Below, one piece after another: positions 18,086 through 27,970 of a DNA stretch of 64,000 nucleotides (its first letter is position 1; every line of letters begins with the position of its first letter). Source of the DNA: Gammaproteobacteria bacterium (lineage in GTDB: Bacteria; Pseudomonadota; Gammaproteobacteria; Nitrococcales; Nitrococcaceae). A model generated the notes under the pieces. It saw only the letters and a program-made list of their open reading frames with translations. It had not been told where the DNA came from and searched no databases. The stretch spans positions 1-64,000 of the forward strand of contig JAUILK010000001.1 of NCBI GenBank assembly GCA_030433275.1. The letters run 5' to 3'. The position numbers and the translations under genes were made by a program.

Positions 18086-18349
18086 GAGAACTCCGTTAGC
18101 GGCTCAATCTCCAGCAAGCCCTTCAGCCACCCGCCATGGCGGCGCGCATTGCGCTAATGGGGCTGCAAAAATCGGTTCGCCTCGCATGGCCACGCCCCCC
18201 CCCAGCGTAGGCACTGCATCCAACCACAATAATAATGGCCCCAACCGCCTGTCTACGATAGTTTGGAGTAGCACACGACACTTAAATAGTTCGGCAAGCA
18301 CATAGCAACTGCGACCCACTCGGATAAACCAAGCGGAGGGCACGACTCC

Positions 18350-18559
18350 ATGAGCGATCACATCTATAAGATGATCGAGTTGGCCGGCTCATCGCCCAAT
18401 AGCATCGAAGAGGCCATAACCAACGCCATCGATCGGGCCTCTAAAACCATCAACCATTTGCAATGGTTCGAGGTCGTAGAAACTCGCGGGCACATCGAAA
18501 ACGGCCGGGTCGCCCATTACCAAGTGGTGCTCAAGGTCGGCTTCACGTTGGAACAATAA
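18350..18559 (+). CDS. Dodecin (flavin-storage protein)
   Basis: Dodecins are dodecamers that bind and buffer free flavins. This 69-residue protein has the characteristic start ([20 protein letters not shown]), the Ala-rich helix and the [14 protein letters not shown] segment. That segment carries the Trp that stacks on the isoalloxazine ring. GGAGG precedes the ATG. It is monocistronic. Confidence 0.95.
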   Translation: MSDHIYKMIELAGSSPNSIEEAITNAIDRASKTINHLQWFEVVETRGHIENGRVAHYQVVLKVGFTLEQ

Positions 18560-18631
18560 CGGCGTTCACCGACCGTCAAGCACCCAACCACTCTCGACTA
18601 CGCCTCGACCAGAATGACACGACCCCGCAAC

Positions 18632-19222
18632 CTAGGCGGGGCGTGTCTGTGCCAATGATGGGCGCTCGTCGATCTGTTTGCACCATTGCGCCAGCCCGGC
18701 CCCGCGCTGCTGCCAGCCAATCTCCGACATACGCAAGTCAAGATAGCCAATGGCGCAGGCGATGGCCAGGTCGCCCAGATCCGGCTGCTCAGAGTCGCCC
18801 ACAGCTTGGGCAATAACCTCGATGGCCGCGGGAATCTGTTGGCGGCGACGGCGGAGAATGGGGTCGCTGTCCGCGTCGTCGCGGAACTTGCGGTTAGAAA
18901 TAATGCCAACTGTGGCATCCATCAACCCCTGCGCAAGCCCAAGCTTGCGATAGACCGCCGACGCGCGCTCCGGCGGCAATAGCACAGGCTCTGGATAGGT
19001 GTGCTCCAAATACAGACTGATGAGCGCGGCCTCGCTGAGCACGGCGCCCGTGTCCGTCACCAGGGTCGGAACGCGGGAGAAAGGATTGACCTCGGTCAAA
19101 CCGGCCGGGTTCTCCCAAGGATTCACCAACACCGGCTCCACCCGGTCCCAAAGCCCTTTTTCGCGAAGTACGCAAGCCACCAGTCTAGCGTAGGGAGAGG
19201 TGGCCGACATGAACAGTTGCAT
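18632..19222 (-). CDS. Glutathione S-transferase family protein
   Basis: A 196-residue GST-fold protein with an N-terminal thioredoxin-like domain (MQLFMSATSPYARLVACVL, RVPTLVTDTGAVLSEAALI) and an all-alpha C-terminal domain. The Pro before TLV and the acidic-Ser pair after it form the usual glutathione-binding loop. The catalytic Ser/Cys is probably the Ser in SATSPYAR. I place the start at 19222, where homology begins; the frame extends 33 codons upstream. It follows fadJ on the same strand after about 150 bases. The substrate is unknown. Confidence 0.88.
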   Translation of the reverse strand: MQLFMSATSPYARLVACVLREKGLWDRVEPVLVNPWENPAGLTEVNPFSRVPTLVTDTGAVLSEAALISLYLEHTYPEPVLLPPERASAVYRKLGLAQGLMDATVGIISNRKFRDDADSDPILRRRRQQIPAAIEVIAQAVGDSEQPDLGDLAIACAIGYLDLRMSEIGWQQRGAGLAQWCKQIDERPSLAQTRPA

Positions 19223-19373
19223 AATCCGTCCTTCTCTTTCGATCCCAACTCTGAAGTCAGGCGATGATACTGCTTCAGAGCCCAGGCCTGAAAGACCCTG
19301 ATGGTCAATCGGTGTGGACATTTCGCACCTCTCGACCCAGGCTCAAACACATTTGGTCGGGCGTTCAGAACCC

Positions 19374-21554
19374 CTAACCCGGGTAGAAACGACGCCGCTC
19401 CCGGGCCATGGCGCTCACTAGCGGCGCGGGCGCATAACGGCGGCCCACGCTGGATTCGAAACCCGTGAGCGCGCTTGCTACGGCCTCGAGACCGCGGCTG
19501 TCCATATACCGAAAAGGCCCGCCCAGAAACGGTGGAAAACCGATGCCGAATACCGCCCCGACATCGCCGTCACGCGCCTGCCGGATGATCCCCTCATCCA
19601 GACAACGGGCCGCTTCATTGAGCATTAGGATGAGCGTGCGCTCGATGATCGGCGCGTCAGTCATCTCCTGCCGGGCGTTCACCGCCAATAGGCCATAGAC
19701 GCTCTCATCGACCTCCTTGCCGCTGCGTTTGCCGCCGTAGCGGTAAAACCCCCGGCCGCTTTTTTTGCCGAGCCGGCCCGCCTCGAGCATTCGCTCGACC
19801 GCACCCACCGGCCGCATGCGCTCGCCGAAAGCCTCGTGCAGGACGGGAGCCACCTTGGCGATGATGTCGATCCCCACCTCGTCCAGCAGCTTGAACGGGC
19901 CCACCGGGAAGCCGAAGCGCACCAGCGCCTGATCGATGCGATCGATGGCCACCCCCTCCTCCAGCAAATGCACGGCCTCGTTGAGATAGGGGGCCAGGAT
20001 GCGGTTGACGTAGAAACCGACCCCATCGCGCACCAAAATTGGTGTCTTGCCTTGTGCCCGGCCGAAGGCCATCGCCGTGGCGATCACCTCCGGTGCGGTG
20101 CGCTCGTGGGCGATGACCTCCAGCAACGGCATGCGATCCACCGGCGAGAAATAATGCAGCCCGATGACGTTCTGCGGCCGCTCGGCGGCCTGCGCAATCC
20201 GAGCGAGCGGCAGCGACGAGGTGTTGCTGGCGAAAATGACGTCCGCGGTACAGTTCGCTTCCACCTCGCGAATCATCCGATGCTTGAGCTCCAGATCTTC
20301 GAACACCGCCTCGATCACCAGATCCAGACCGCGATAGCCGCTGAAATCCAGGGTCGGGGTAACCCGACGGCGCGCGCGCTCGGCTTCGAAGCGACTGATG
20401 GCATGCCGGCGCAGGCGCTGATCGATACGCTCATCGATGTACTTCAATCCGAAGGCAAGGCCATTGGGCTCGACGTCCTTGAGGCGCACGGGCATTTTGG
20501 CCCGCACGGCGGTCACAAAGCTGATCCCCGCACCCATCAGCCCGGCGCCCAATACCCCTGCCCGGCGCACCGCGCGGGGCTCCACGTTCGGGTCGACCAC
20601 ACCGGTGTCCTTTTTCATGGCGCTGGTGGCGAAGTACAAATTGATGAGCTGACGCGCCTGGGGGGTCATCGCCAGCTCGCCGAACGCCTGCGCCTCGGCC
20701 TCGAGCCCTTGCTCGATCCCCTCGCCCAAGCCGCGCTCCACACACTCGATGAGACGCGCCGGTGCCGGGTAGTTGCCCTTAGCACGGGCCTCTACCTGCT
20801 TGCGCGCCTGCTTGAGAACCACTGCCCGGCCCAGCGGGTTGCCTCGCAGCGCCCAAGCCGTCAGTTCTTGGAGCCAGCCGCCGCCGCGTCGGACCCGGCC
20901 GCGTTGGCAGATCGCAACCCACTGCAGCGCCGTCTCCAGGAGGATCGAGGCCGGCACCCGGTCGTCGACCAGCCCGAGCCGCTGTGCTTGCGCTGCGTGC
21001 AAACGCTTGCCCGTCAACATCAGATCGAGCGCCGCCGGCAGACCGATCAACCGCGGCAACCGCTGGGTGCCGCCGCCGCCGGGCAGCAGCCCGAGCTGAA
21101 CTTCGGGCAGGCCTAACCGGGTCTGCTCGCTGTCCGTGCACACCCGAGCGTGGCAGGCCAGCGCCAATTCCAGGCCGCCACCGAGACAGGTTCCGTCAAT
21201 GGCGGCCACCACAGGCACCGGAAAGGCCGCAATGCGCTCAAAGATCGCTTGCCCCTCAGCGGAGAGGGCACTGGCCTCCTCGGCGCTATGGCAAGCCTCG
21301 ATCATATGAATATCGGCACCGGCGATGAACGAGTCGGCCTTACCGCTGATAAAAATAATTCCCTTGACCGACTCATCGCGCTCCAGGCGATCGAACAGCC
21401 GGTCGGCCTGGTCCATCTCCGCACGTCCAAGCGTATTTTGAGTCTGTCCTGAGCCATCGATCCGGATGCAGGCGATGCCATCCTCGCGCAGCTCGAGAGT
21501 CAATGACTGGCACGACGTATCCGAACTTCGTCTCGGCGTCTCATGTGTCGCCAT
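19374..21554 (-). CDS. fadJ: Fatty-acid oxidation alpha subunit (enoyl-CoA hydratase / 3-hydroxyacyl-CoA dehydrogenase)
   Basis: A 726-residue multifunctional beta-oxidation protein. The N-terminal crotonase domain (about 15-210) has SFIAGADI and GTCLGGGLELALACHARV with catalytic Glu residues. The NAD-binding 3-hydroxyacyl-CoA dehydrogenase part follows (VLGAGLMGAGISFV near 335; GLHYFSPVDRMPLLEVI with the catalytic His near 470). The C-terminal helical domain ends with FPPFLGGPFRYMDS. It pairs with the thiolase fadI, whose stop overlaps this start by one base. Pairing with a FadI-type thiolase favours the fadJ rather than the fadB name. Confidence 0.93.
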   Translation of the reverse strand: MATHETPRRSSDTSCQSLTLELREDGIACIRIDGSGQTQNTLGRAEMDQADRLFDRLERDESVKGIIFISGKADSFIAGADIHMIEACHSAEEASALSAEGQAIFERIAAFPVPVVAAIDGTCLGGGLELALACHARVCTDSEQTRLGLPEVQLGLLPGGGGTQRLPRLIGLPAALDLMLTGKRLHAAQAQRLGLVDDRVPASILLETALQWVAICQRGRVRRGGGWLQELTAWALRGNPLGRAVVLKQARKQVEARAKGNYPAPARLIECVERGLGEGIEQGLEAEAQAFGELAMTPQARQLINLYFATSAMKKDTGVVDPNVEPRAVRRAGVLGAGLMGAGISFVTAVRAKMPVRLKDVEPNGLAFGLKYIDERIDQRLRRHAISRFEAERARRRVTPTLDFSGYRGLDLVIEAVFEDLELKHRMIREVEANCTADVIFASNTSSLPLARIAQAAERPQNVIGLHYFSPVDRMPLLEVIAHERTAPEVIATAMAFGRAQGKTPILVRDGVGFYVNRILAPYLNEAVHLLEEGVAIDRIDQALVRFGFPVGPFKLLDEVGIDIIAKVAPVLHEAFGERMRPVGAVERMLEAGRLGKKSGRGFYRYGGKRSGKEVDESVYGLLAVNARQEMTDAPIIERTLILMLNEAARCLDEGIIRQARDGDVGAVFGIGFPPFLGGPFRYMDSRGLEAVASALTGFESSVGRRYAPAPLVSAMARERRRFYPG

Positions 21555-22897
21555 CAGGCCACCTCCAGAACCATGGCAGCGCCGAGGCCGCCGGCCGCGC
21601 AGGCCGCCACCAAAGCGGTGCCCCCACCGCGCCGGCGCAACTCGCGCAGCGTCTGCACGATCATGCGCCCGCCGGTGGCGGCGAACGGGTGTCCATAAGC
21701 GATGGAGCCGCCGAGCACGTTAAGCCGCTCCCAGTCCACCGCGCCGATCGGCTCCTTCCGGCCCAGCCGCTCGCGGGCGAAGTTCGGATCCGGCCAATAT
21801 TTCAGATTAGCAAGCGTTTGGGAGGCGAAGGCTTCATGGATATCGATCAGAGTCAGCTCCTCGAGCCGCAGACCGGCCCGCTCGAGCGCGATCGGCGTCA
21901 CGTAACTCGGCCCCATGAGCGCATCATGGAAAGGGTTCACCGCCGCAAACGCCCAGGAACGGATCCAGCCCAACGGCTCGCAGCCAAGCGCACGGGCGCG
22001 GCTGTCCTTCATCAGCACCAGGGCGCTCGCGCCATCGGTCAAGGGCGTGGAGTTGCCGGCCGTGACCGTGCCGTGCCGGCGATCGAACGCCGGTTTGAGC
22101 TTGGCCAACGCTTCCAGAGACGTATCGCCGCGAATGTTGTTATCGCGGTGAATAGGCTGGTGGTCCGCACCCACGAAGGCGTGCATCACCTCGCCGTCGA
22201 GCTTGCCCGCCTCCCAGGCCTGATGAGCCAGGCGGTGCGAGCGCAGCGCGAACTCATCCTGCTGCGCGCGGGTAATGCCATGGCTTTTCGCCATCTGCTC
22301 GCCGATCTCACCCATGCTCAGTTCAGTGGTGTAGTCCCGCACAGTCGGATAGCGCGGTACAAAATCCTTGGGACGCAACGCGCGAAACGGCGCCAACCGC
22401 TCGGACAGCGTCTTCGCCTTCGAGGCTCTCAACAAGGCCCCGGCAAGCCGTGTCGAGAGCCGAATCGGCAAAACCGAGGTTGTATCCGCCCCACCGGCCA
22501 ACCCCACTTCGATGTCCCCGAGGCGTATCGCTTGGGCGATGTCCGCTGTGGCTTGAAAGCTGGTGGCGCAGGCGCGCGTCACGCTGTAAGCATCGGTCGT
22601 CGGGTCCAATCCCGCGCGCAATAACACCTCCCGAGCGATGTTGGGCGCTTCGGGCATCGCCAGAACCTGACCGAAGACCACCCGTTCGATCAGCTTGGGG
22701 TCGAACTCCATGCGAGCCAACAGCTCATTGGTAACCAGCGTACCAAGCTGAACGGAATTGAGATCGCGATAGGCGGTGAGCTGCCGAGCGAATGGCGTGC
22801 GCAACCCCGCGATCACGGCGACCCGCTCGCCTGCCCCGGAACGCATTGGGCGACGGTGCGCATCACGCGTTTCCGCCCTCGTGGCCGATTCGTCCAT
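21554..22897 (-). CDS. fadI: Acetyl-CoA acyltransferase (thiolase, beta subunit)
   Basis: A 447-residue thiolase that cleaves 3-ketoacyl-CoA to acetyl-CoA and a shortened acyl-CoA. Motifs are the nucleophilic Cys in [31 protein letters not shown] with the catalytic His, and the second Cys in [18 protein letters not shown]. The start at 22897 gives the usual length; an extra N-terminal stretch in the open frame is unlike the family. It is translationally coupled to fadJ and forms the trifunctional oxidation complex with it. Confidence 0.93.
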   Translation of the reverse strand: MDESATRAETRDAHRRPMRSGAGERVAVIAGLRTPFARQLTAYRDLNSVQLGTLVTNELLARMEFDPKLIERVVFGQVLAMPEAPNIAREVLLRAGLDPTTDAYSVTRACATSFQATADIAQAIRLGDIEVGLAGGADTTSVLPIRLSTRLAGALLRASKAKTLSERLAPFRALRPKDFVPRYPTVRDYTTELSMGEIGEQMAKSHGITRAQQDEFALRSHRLAHQAWEAGKLDGEVMHAFVGADHQPIHRDNNIRGDTSLEALAKLKPAFDRRHGTVTAGNSTPLTDGASALVLMKDSRARALGCEPLGWIRSWAFAAVNPFHDALMGPSYVTPIALERAGLRLEELTLIDIHEAFASQTLANLKYWPDPNFARERLGRKEPIGAVDWERLNVLGGSIAYGHPFAATGGRMIVQTLRELRRRGGGTALVAACAAGGLGAAMVLEVA

Positions 22898-23248
22898 ATC
22901 GGGATGTTGCCCAACCACCACGCCGCCACCTCCACGCAATATCGCCTCACCCCCATACGGCTGGGGAGTCTGCCTGTTGCCTGCCGCACGGACAGTCACC
23001 GTATCCAGGATACCTGCAAAAAAACGCAGTAAAAAAACCGCGCCGACAAGCATTCGCCCCGAAACCAGTCTTGCTAACAACAATATAACCGCCCGGCCCC
23101 GCATCGCGAACGCCTTGGTGCATCATCCTCGGCCCGGCCCGGAGCCATCGGAGCAGCAAGCGGGCGTTGGTGCCGAAGTCGCCGGCATCTGATTTCGCTT
23201 CGAATCCCACCTATACTCAGACTTTGCGGATTCTAGCGAGGAAACCTC
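22898..23248. other. Divergent intergenic region
   Basis: This 351-bp region between the fadI start and the divergent DUF533 gene must hold both promoters. No FadR-like or other operator was recognised. GAGGAAACCTC just before 23249 supplies the ribosome binding site for the rightward gene. Confidence 0.4.
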
Positions 23249-24058
23249 ATGAGCCTCGGAAATGTCATTGGACAGTTGCTGCAACAAGGGATGGCCAACC
23301 AGAGCCGCTCCAAGCTGGAGCACGCGGTCGGCCCACAAGGGCTGGGCGGCACCAGCGGCGGCACGCTTGAGCAGATGCTGGGCGGACTGCTCGGTGGCCG
23401 AACCGGCGAGCGCAACGCATCGGGCGGCATGCTCGACGGTTTAATGAACACCGCCAAGGATTTTCTTGGCAATCAACAGGCAGGCGGCCTGACCGGTGGC
23501 CAAATGGGTGGGATCGGGGCTCTGGCCGGTGCTCTGTTGGGCGGTGGCGGCGGCGCGGCCAAAGGCGCTATCGGTGGGAGTGCGATGGCCATACTGGGCG
23601 CCTTGGCCATCAAGGCGCTGCAAAACCGTGGTAACGCTGCATCCATGCATGGCAGTAGCGCTATCGAATCCCTGCCGCAGCAACAGCTCGAAACATTGGC
23701 TGCCCCTGAAACCGAGCAACGGTTGGTGCGAGCCATGATCACCGCCGCCAAGGCGGACGGGCAAATCAGCCGACAGGAAATGGACAAAATCCTCGGCAAA
23801 ATCGGCAGCGATGGGGTTACCGACGAGGAACGCCAGCTGGTCATCACAGAACTGAGCCGTCCGATGGATCTACAGGGGTTGATTTCGGAAGTTCCCAATA
23901 AAACCGTGGCGGCCGAGGTCTACGCCGCCTCGCTGCTCGCCATAGACATCGATACGCAAGCGGAGCGCGGCTATCTTCAGCAACTCGCCCAAGCCCTGAA
24001 CCTGGACGCGGAAACCGTCGACCGGCTCCACCAAATGACCGGCTCACCGACCGTGTGA
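23249..24058 (+). CDS. DUF533 / YebE-like protein with TerB-like domain
   Basis: A 269-residue protein of the DUF533 (YebE) family. The N-terminal half is Gly-rich with low complexity (about 15-110), including a possible glycine-zipper membrane segment. Residues about 145-265 form an all-helical TerB-like domain (MITAAKADGQISRQEMDKIL with an EF-hand-like acidic pattern). The family's function is unknown; in enterobacteria YebE is linked to envelope stress. GAGGAAACC precedes the ATG. Confidence 0.85.
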   Translation: MSLGNVIGQLLQQGMANQSRSKLEHAVGPQGLGGTSGGTLEQMLGGLLGGRTGERNASGGMLDGLMNTAKDFLGNQQAGGLTGGQMGGIGALAGALLGGGGGAAKGAIGGSAMAILGALAIKALQNRGNAASMHGSSAIESLPQQQLETLAAPETEQRLVRAMITAAKADGQISRQEMDKILGKIGSDGVTDEERQLVITELSRPMDLQGLISEVPNKTVAAEVYAASLLAIDIDTQAERGYLQQLAQALNLDAETVDRLHQMTGSPTV

Positions 24059-24148
24059 CACGAGCGTGCTCATGGGTGGCAGGATCTTGGAGAAGCTTGT
24101 TCCTTCTCGAGGAGCTGAGGCAAATTCAGTTGCTGGGAGGGTGAACCG

Positions 24149-25957
24149 ATGTTGCGACAGCTTTTTTCCTTCTGCCTCTGCATCACGACGGTCCTTGGGA
24201 GCACAGCGCCGGCGCAGGCGGGCACGCTGCGAGGAATTGTAACCACCCCGGCGAATCAACCGGTCAACGGCGCGATGGTGACGGTGTTCAGTCCGAACCG
24301 GCTACGCAAGGAGACCGTTTTCACCAATGGCAACGGGCGGTATATCATCGACGTCAGCTTCGGTGGCAAGCTGACGGTTCGGGCGCGAGCACCGAGCTTC
24401 GCCGATCAAACAAAGACATTGACGCTCGACAGCCACGATCGGCGGACGCTCGATCTGCAGATCGCACCGTTCGAGTCCGAGCTCGACCGCTCCAACGCGC
24501 TTCCCGCATCGGCACACCTCACGTCGCTCCCGTGGCACGACCCCGTGGAGCGTCAACCCTTCATCGCGCAGTGCAACTACTGCCATCAGATTGGAAATTC
24601 ACTCACCCGAGGCAAACGAAGCGTGAATGCCTGGAGGAAAACAATTCAAAGAATGGAGGGCTACATGGCGATCGTTACCGACACCCAAGCCAGGCGATTC
24701 AGCGAAGTGCTAGCAACGGGCTTCGACGGACGACCGATCGATATCGTTCAAACCTACGACGCCAGCCCCGAACTCGCGCGCGCCAAGATCGAGGAGTGGT
24801 TAGTTGGCGACGGCATGTCCTTCATCCATGACACCGCGGTCGGCGAAGATGGAAAGCTCTATGGTGTGGACGAGGGGCACGACGTAGTCTGGGTGCTCGA
24901 TCGCAAGACGGCCGAAGTCGAAGAGATCCCCCTACCCGACTCGGATTTGCCGGTGGGCGGGCTGTTCTCGGGCGCGGCGCTTCCAATTGGGATCTTCACC
25001 GGCAAGCACGGACCGCACAGCCTCATGCAGGCCGAGGACGGACGCTTTTGGATCACCAATGCCCTGTCAGCAACCTTGATGGGCTTCGATCCGCAGACCA
25101 AAGAGTTCGAAATTGTCGAAATAGGCGAGGATGCCCTCTACCCGCATACCATTCGTATCGATAACGAAGGGATCGTTTGGTTCACGATCGCGGTGTCGAA
25201 TCAGCTAGGGCGCTTCGATCCGCAGACCAAGGAACTCGAGGTGCTACAACTTCCGCACAATGGCTTTTGGCGCTGGGCCACTGACACTTTCTTTCCGATG
25301 CTGCTCAAGTACGCGGCCCGAACACCGCGCGGCAATAAGCCCATTGAGCTTTCTCCTCACAAGTTATTTGAGGGCATCGAGTACCAGAACCTCTTCAATC
25401 TGCCCTACGGCATCGACATCAACCCGAAGGATGGCGGTGTCTGGTACGCAAAAGTATGGGCGGACAAAATCGGCCACATCGATCCGGAGACGCTGGAGAT
25501 CACCGAGTACGACACGCCACTCAAGGGTCCCAGGCGCCCGCGCTTCGACGCCGATGGGATCCTTTGGATTCCCTCCTTCGACGAGAGCGCCCTGCTGCGC
25601 TTCGACCCCGCCACCGCCAAGTTCAAAGCCTACCCGCTGCCAACGCTCTCACCGAACGAATATGAAACCCCCTACGCGCTCAATATTCAGCGCGAGACCG
25701 GAGACGTCTGGATCACCTCCAACATGTCCGATCGCATCCTGCGCTTCATTCCACGCGAGGAACGCTTCGTCAGCTACCCGAGCCCGACCCGCGTCACTTG
25801 GCTCCGCGACCTGGTGTTCACCAACGACGGCAAGGTCTGCTCGAGCTCATCGAACCTCCCGGCCTACGCCATCGAAGACGGGGTTCCCTCGTTCCTTTGC
25901 TTGGATCCGGAAGGTGGAGCGAAGGATCGGGCGAAGCAAAATAATCACCCGCACTGA
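24149..25957 (+). CDS. Secreted protein: carboxypeptidase-like regulatory domain, CxxCH motif, Vgb-type beta-propeller
   Basis: A 602-residue exported protein with a signal peptide (1-24, cleaved after AQA). Residues about 26-108 look like a carboxypeptidase-regulatory-like beta-sandwich. A heme-attachment motif CNYCH lies at 142-146. Residues about 210-590 form a beta-propeller of the virginiamycin B lyase (Vgb) type with repeated WITN/WFT and FDPQTKE elements. The Vgb fold here need not mean lyase activity; many relatives are redox-associated periplasmic proteins. A single covalent heme would make it an electron-transfer or oxidoreductase protein, which is inference. GGGAGG precedes the ATG. 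It stands alone. Confidence 0.75.
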   Translation: MLRQLFSFCLCITTVLGSTAPAQAGTLRGIVTTPANQPVNGAMVTVFSPNRLRKETVFTNGNGRYIIDVSFGGKLTVRARAPSFADQTKTLTLDSHDRRTLDLQIAPFESELDRSNALPASAHLTSLPWHDPVERQPFIAQCNYCHQIGNSLTRGKRSVNAWRKTIQRMEGYMAIVTDTQARRFSEVLATGFDGRPIDIVQTYDASPELARAKIEEWLVGDGMSFIHDTAVGEDGKLYGVDEGHDVVWVLDRKTAEVEEIPLPDSDLPVGGLFSGAALPIGIFTGKHGPHSLMQAEDGRFWITNALSATLMGFDPQTKEFEIVEIGEDALYPHTIRIDNEGIVWFTIAVSNQLGRFDPQTKELEVLQLPHNGFWRWATDTFFPMLLKYAARTPRGNKPIELSPHKLFEGIEYQNLFNLPYGIDINPKDGGVWYAKVWADKIGHIDPETLEITEYDTPLKGPRRPRFDADGILWIPSFDESALLRFDPATAKFKAYPLPTLSPNEYETPYALNIQRETGDVWITSNMSDRILRFIPREERFVSYPSPTRVTWLRDLVFTNDGKVCSSSSNLPAYAIEDGVPSFLCLDPEGGAKDRAKQNNHPH

Positions 25958-26155
25958 ACCAAACGCACAGGCATCGAGCGGAAGGGCCGACAGCAAGCGC
26001 AGCAGATGTTCCAACTCACAGAATCGGCGACGGCTCGGCCTCGCTCGAATTCGAGACCGGGGATATGGGAATGGGGCCGATTGTGCCTGGTCCTGACCAC
26101 CCGACTTGGCGGTAAGCGGCGGGCAGCGCGGACAAGCGTCAGCATCACCACTCCG

Positions 26156-26788
26156 CTAGCCCGCAGGCCCGGTATCGTAGGTTGCGAGCCAGACGGTGTG
26201 ATCCCCGCACTCGGGATCCTCTGCTACGTATACGCTCACCCCGAACCCGTTCGCGGCCAGGAGATACTCGTAGTCCGCGGGGCGGAGGCTCGCATGGTAG
26301 AGCGGCTCACCGCAGTAGACGCCGATCGCCTCGCCTTCTGCAGGACCGCTTGTGAACATCAGCGGCGCGCCCCGCCGGGCGTGCGAGGTAAAACGTCGAA
26401 AGAGATCCCGCTGATCGGCCGGGCTCAAGTGAAAGAAGCTATCCCACGCCAGAATGCCGTCGAAAAACCGACCGAGCTCGATTTCGCGCATGTCCGCTGC
26501 AACCCATTCCGAATCGGGAAAACGCACGCGGCACCAATCAATCATCGACGAGGCAGCATCCACGCCGACGACACCAAATCCATGGCCGATAAGATAGCGA
26601 GCGATGGGCTCGCCCATCCCGCAACCCAAGTCGAGAACGGTGCCTCCGGCAGGGACATGGGCAAGAAACCGATTGAGCCATCCGCGCTCCTCAAGAGACC
26701 GGTCGCGATCCTGCTCGTACTCCAGTGCATGACGCTCGTAGAGATCAATCACCGCGTCTTTGCACACGCTCGACGAACTCTCCGGCAT
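26156..26788 (-). CDS. Class I SAM-dependent methyltransferase
   Basis: About 210 residues with a Rossmann-type methyltransferase core. Motif I is VLDLGCGMGEPIARYL, followed by VVGVDAASSMIDW with the acidic residue binding the SAM ribose, and GILAWDSFFHL. The substrate is not deducible. I use the ATG at 26788; an in-frame GTG at 26842 is possible but the extra residues look non-homologous. No operon partner is visible. Confidence 0.8.
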   Translation of the reverse strand: MPESSSSVCKDAVIDLYERHALEYEQDRDRSLEERGWLNRFLAHVPAGGTVLDLGCGMGEPIARYLIGHGFGVVGVDAASSMIDWCRVRFPDSEWVAADMREIELGRFFDGILAWDSFFHLSPADQRDLFRRFTSHARRGAPLMFTSGPAEGEAIGVYCGEPLYHASLRPADYEYLLAANGFGVSVYVAEDPECGDHTVWLATYDTGPAG

Positions 26789-26997
26789 CAAGATGCAGTC
26801 AAACGGCCAGGGGAACCGGCTCGACGAGTTCCAGGTACACACCGAAACACTGCCATGCCGGTTGGTGAAACGACAAAACGCAAATTCTCCCTTAAAGTCG
26901 GCGGGTCCGGATTGAGCGGGTTGTTAGCGCCCTATTGCCCAGGAAGCGCTAACCGTCGACTCCCGTCACGCGAGACCGGACATTTGCAATTCAATGA

Positions 26998-27474
26998 TCA
27001 TATCTTTGACCATCTGTATAAGACAGCGGCTTGCCCACGGTATACGCCATTTTCATCTACCATGTTCCAGACAATAGAATCTTCAACGAAAAACCGCTTT
27101 CCTGAAGAAGATATTCGCACACCTTTATAATTTTTTATAAAACCATTTTCGGTTACACGCGCGAGCAGTTGCTGTCTTTCTTCTCTTATTTTTGGCTCTG
27201 CTGAAAATCTCGATGGAAAATTGATAAACTCAACCCATTTCATTTCGAAGAGCTTTAACGCAACTTTGTTGCCATAATTAAAGACCGGATCAGCTTCCGT
27301 ATTATGTGAGACAACAGCAAATGGTGCTTCGAATAGCGAACGATAGCGGTCTTTATGAGATAGTGTGGGATCGACCAAATCTCTACCCGTCATACGAAAC
27401 AGGCTCGACACGATCAGTTCCGCATGTTCGCCAAGATAGTCATTTTCTGGGCACGGCTTGTTAATCTCTTGCAT
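26998..27474 (-). CDS. MEKHLA domain protein
   Basis: A 158-residue protein that looks like the stand-alone MEKHLA domain, a PAS-related sensor-like fold first seen in plant HD-Zip III proteins. It has VFNYGNKVALKLFEMKWVEF and FFVEDSIVWNMVDENG near the C-terminus. The base composition is more AT-rich than that of neighbours, suggesting transfer. The start at 27474 is chosen because upstream sequence belongs to the intron-like remnant. The ligand and role are unknown. Confidence 0.75.
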   Translation of the reverse strand: MQEINKPCPENDYLGEHAELIVSSLFRMTGRDLVDPTLSHKDRYRSLFEAPFAVVSHNTEADPVFNYGNKVALKLFEMKWVEFINFPSRFSAEPKIREERQQLLARVTENGFIKNYKGVRISSSGKRFFVEDSIVWNMVDENGVYRGQAAVLYRWSKI

Positions 27475-27502
27475 ATACGGATGTTTCTCTTGTAACCCAC
27501 TC

Positions 27503-27576
27503 GGGATAAGGCGAAGCCTCACGGGCCCGCTCCTCCCACACTACCGTGATAGTCCTCATCGGCGAGTCCACGGTAG
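27503..27576 (-). other. Second group II intron 3'-end-like remnant
   Basis: On the minus strand an 8-bp stem CTACCGTG/CACGGTAG (domain V-like) is followed by a TGTGGGAGG linker, a short hairpin and the tail TTATCCCGA. The layout matches that at 5904-5985, and the linker is identical. It lies immediately upstream of the MEKHLA gene. Overall sequence similarity between the two copies is otherwise modest, so they would come from different introns. Confidence 0.4.
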
Positions 27577-27747
27577 CGAATCGCATTTTAAAAAACGCTC
27601 GGGCGGATTGCGCTGACGCAAAAGCTGCGTTCGGTGGTGAGCAAAGCACTTGAGCACCAGGAAACGCCGCTGCGGCTGAATCGAGTGCTGCACTGGGCAC
27701 GCTGGTAAACTACTGCACGCCGGAGTCGTGCTGCAGCACCCACGTTT

Positions 27748-27849
27748 CACCAAGATGATCGCCTATTCGATACCATGGCATACGCACTGCGAACCCTGGA
27801 TGCGCTGCATCTCGCCATCGCGCTCAGCATAAGGCATCGAACGGGTTAG
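27748..27849 (+). pseudogene. VapC-type PIN toxin, C-terminal remnant
   Basis: A frame ending in TAG at 27847-27849 translates to AYALRTLDALHLAIALS, which is the conserved C-terminal helix of VapC PIN-domain toxins (TLDALHLA with the last acidic residue). The rest of the toxin and any antitoxin are missing. It lies in decayed DNA between the MEKHLA and slp genes. Confidence 0.55.
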
Positions 27850-27970
27850 GGCGGGTCGCTGCCTGAACGATGCGGCCATGGAGATCGCGCATCCTTTTAC
27901 ATGCCTCGAAAGGAATGCACTGTCTCAGCCTTGATCGGGGCGAAAAGCCCTCACCCCGAGACCAGTTCCA

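Noticed and set aside
18623-18641. CCCCGC/GCGGGG hairpin between dodecin and the GST gene as terminator
   Set aside because: The stem is short, no T-run follows, and it overlaps the end of the GST gene.
19836-21116. Long plus-strand frame of 426 codons opposite fadJ
   Set aside because: It is a mirror frame of a high-GC coding gene with His/Arg/Gln-rich, low-quality translation; fadJ has full motif support.
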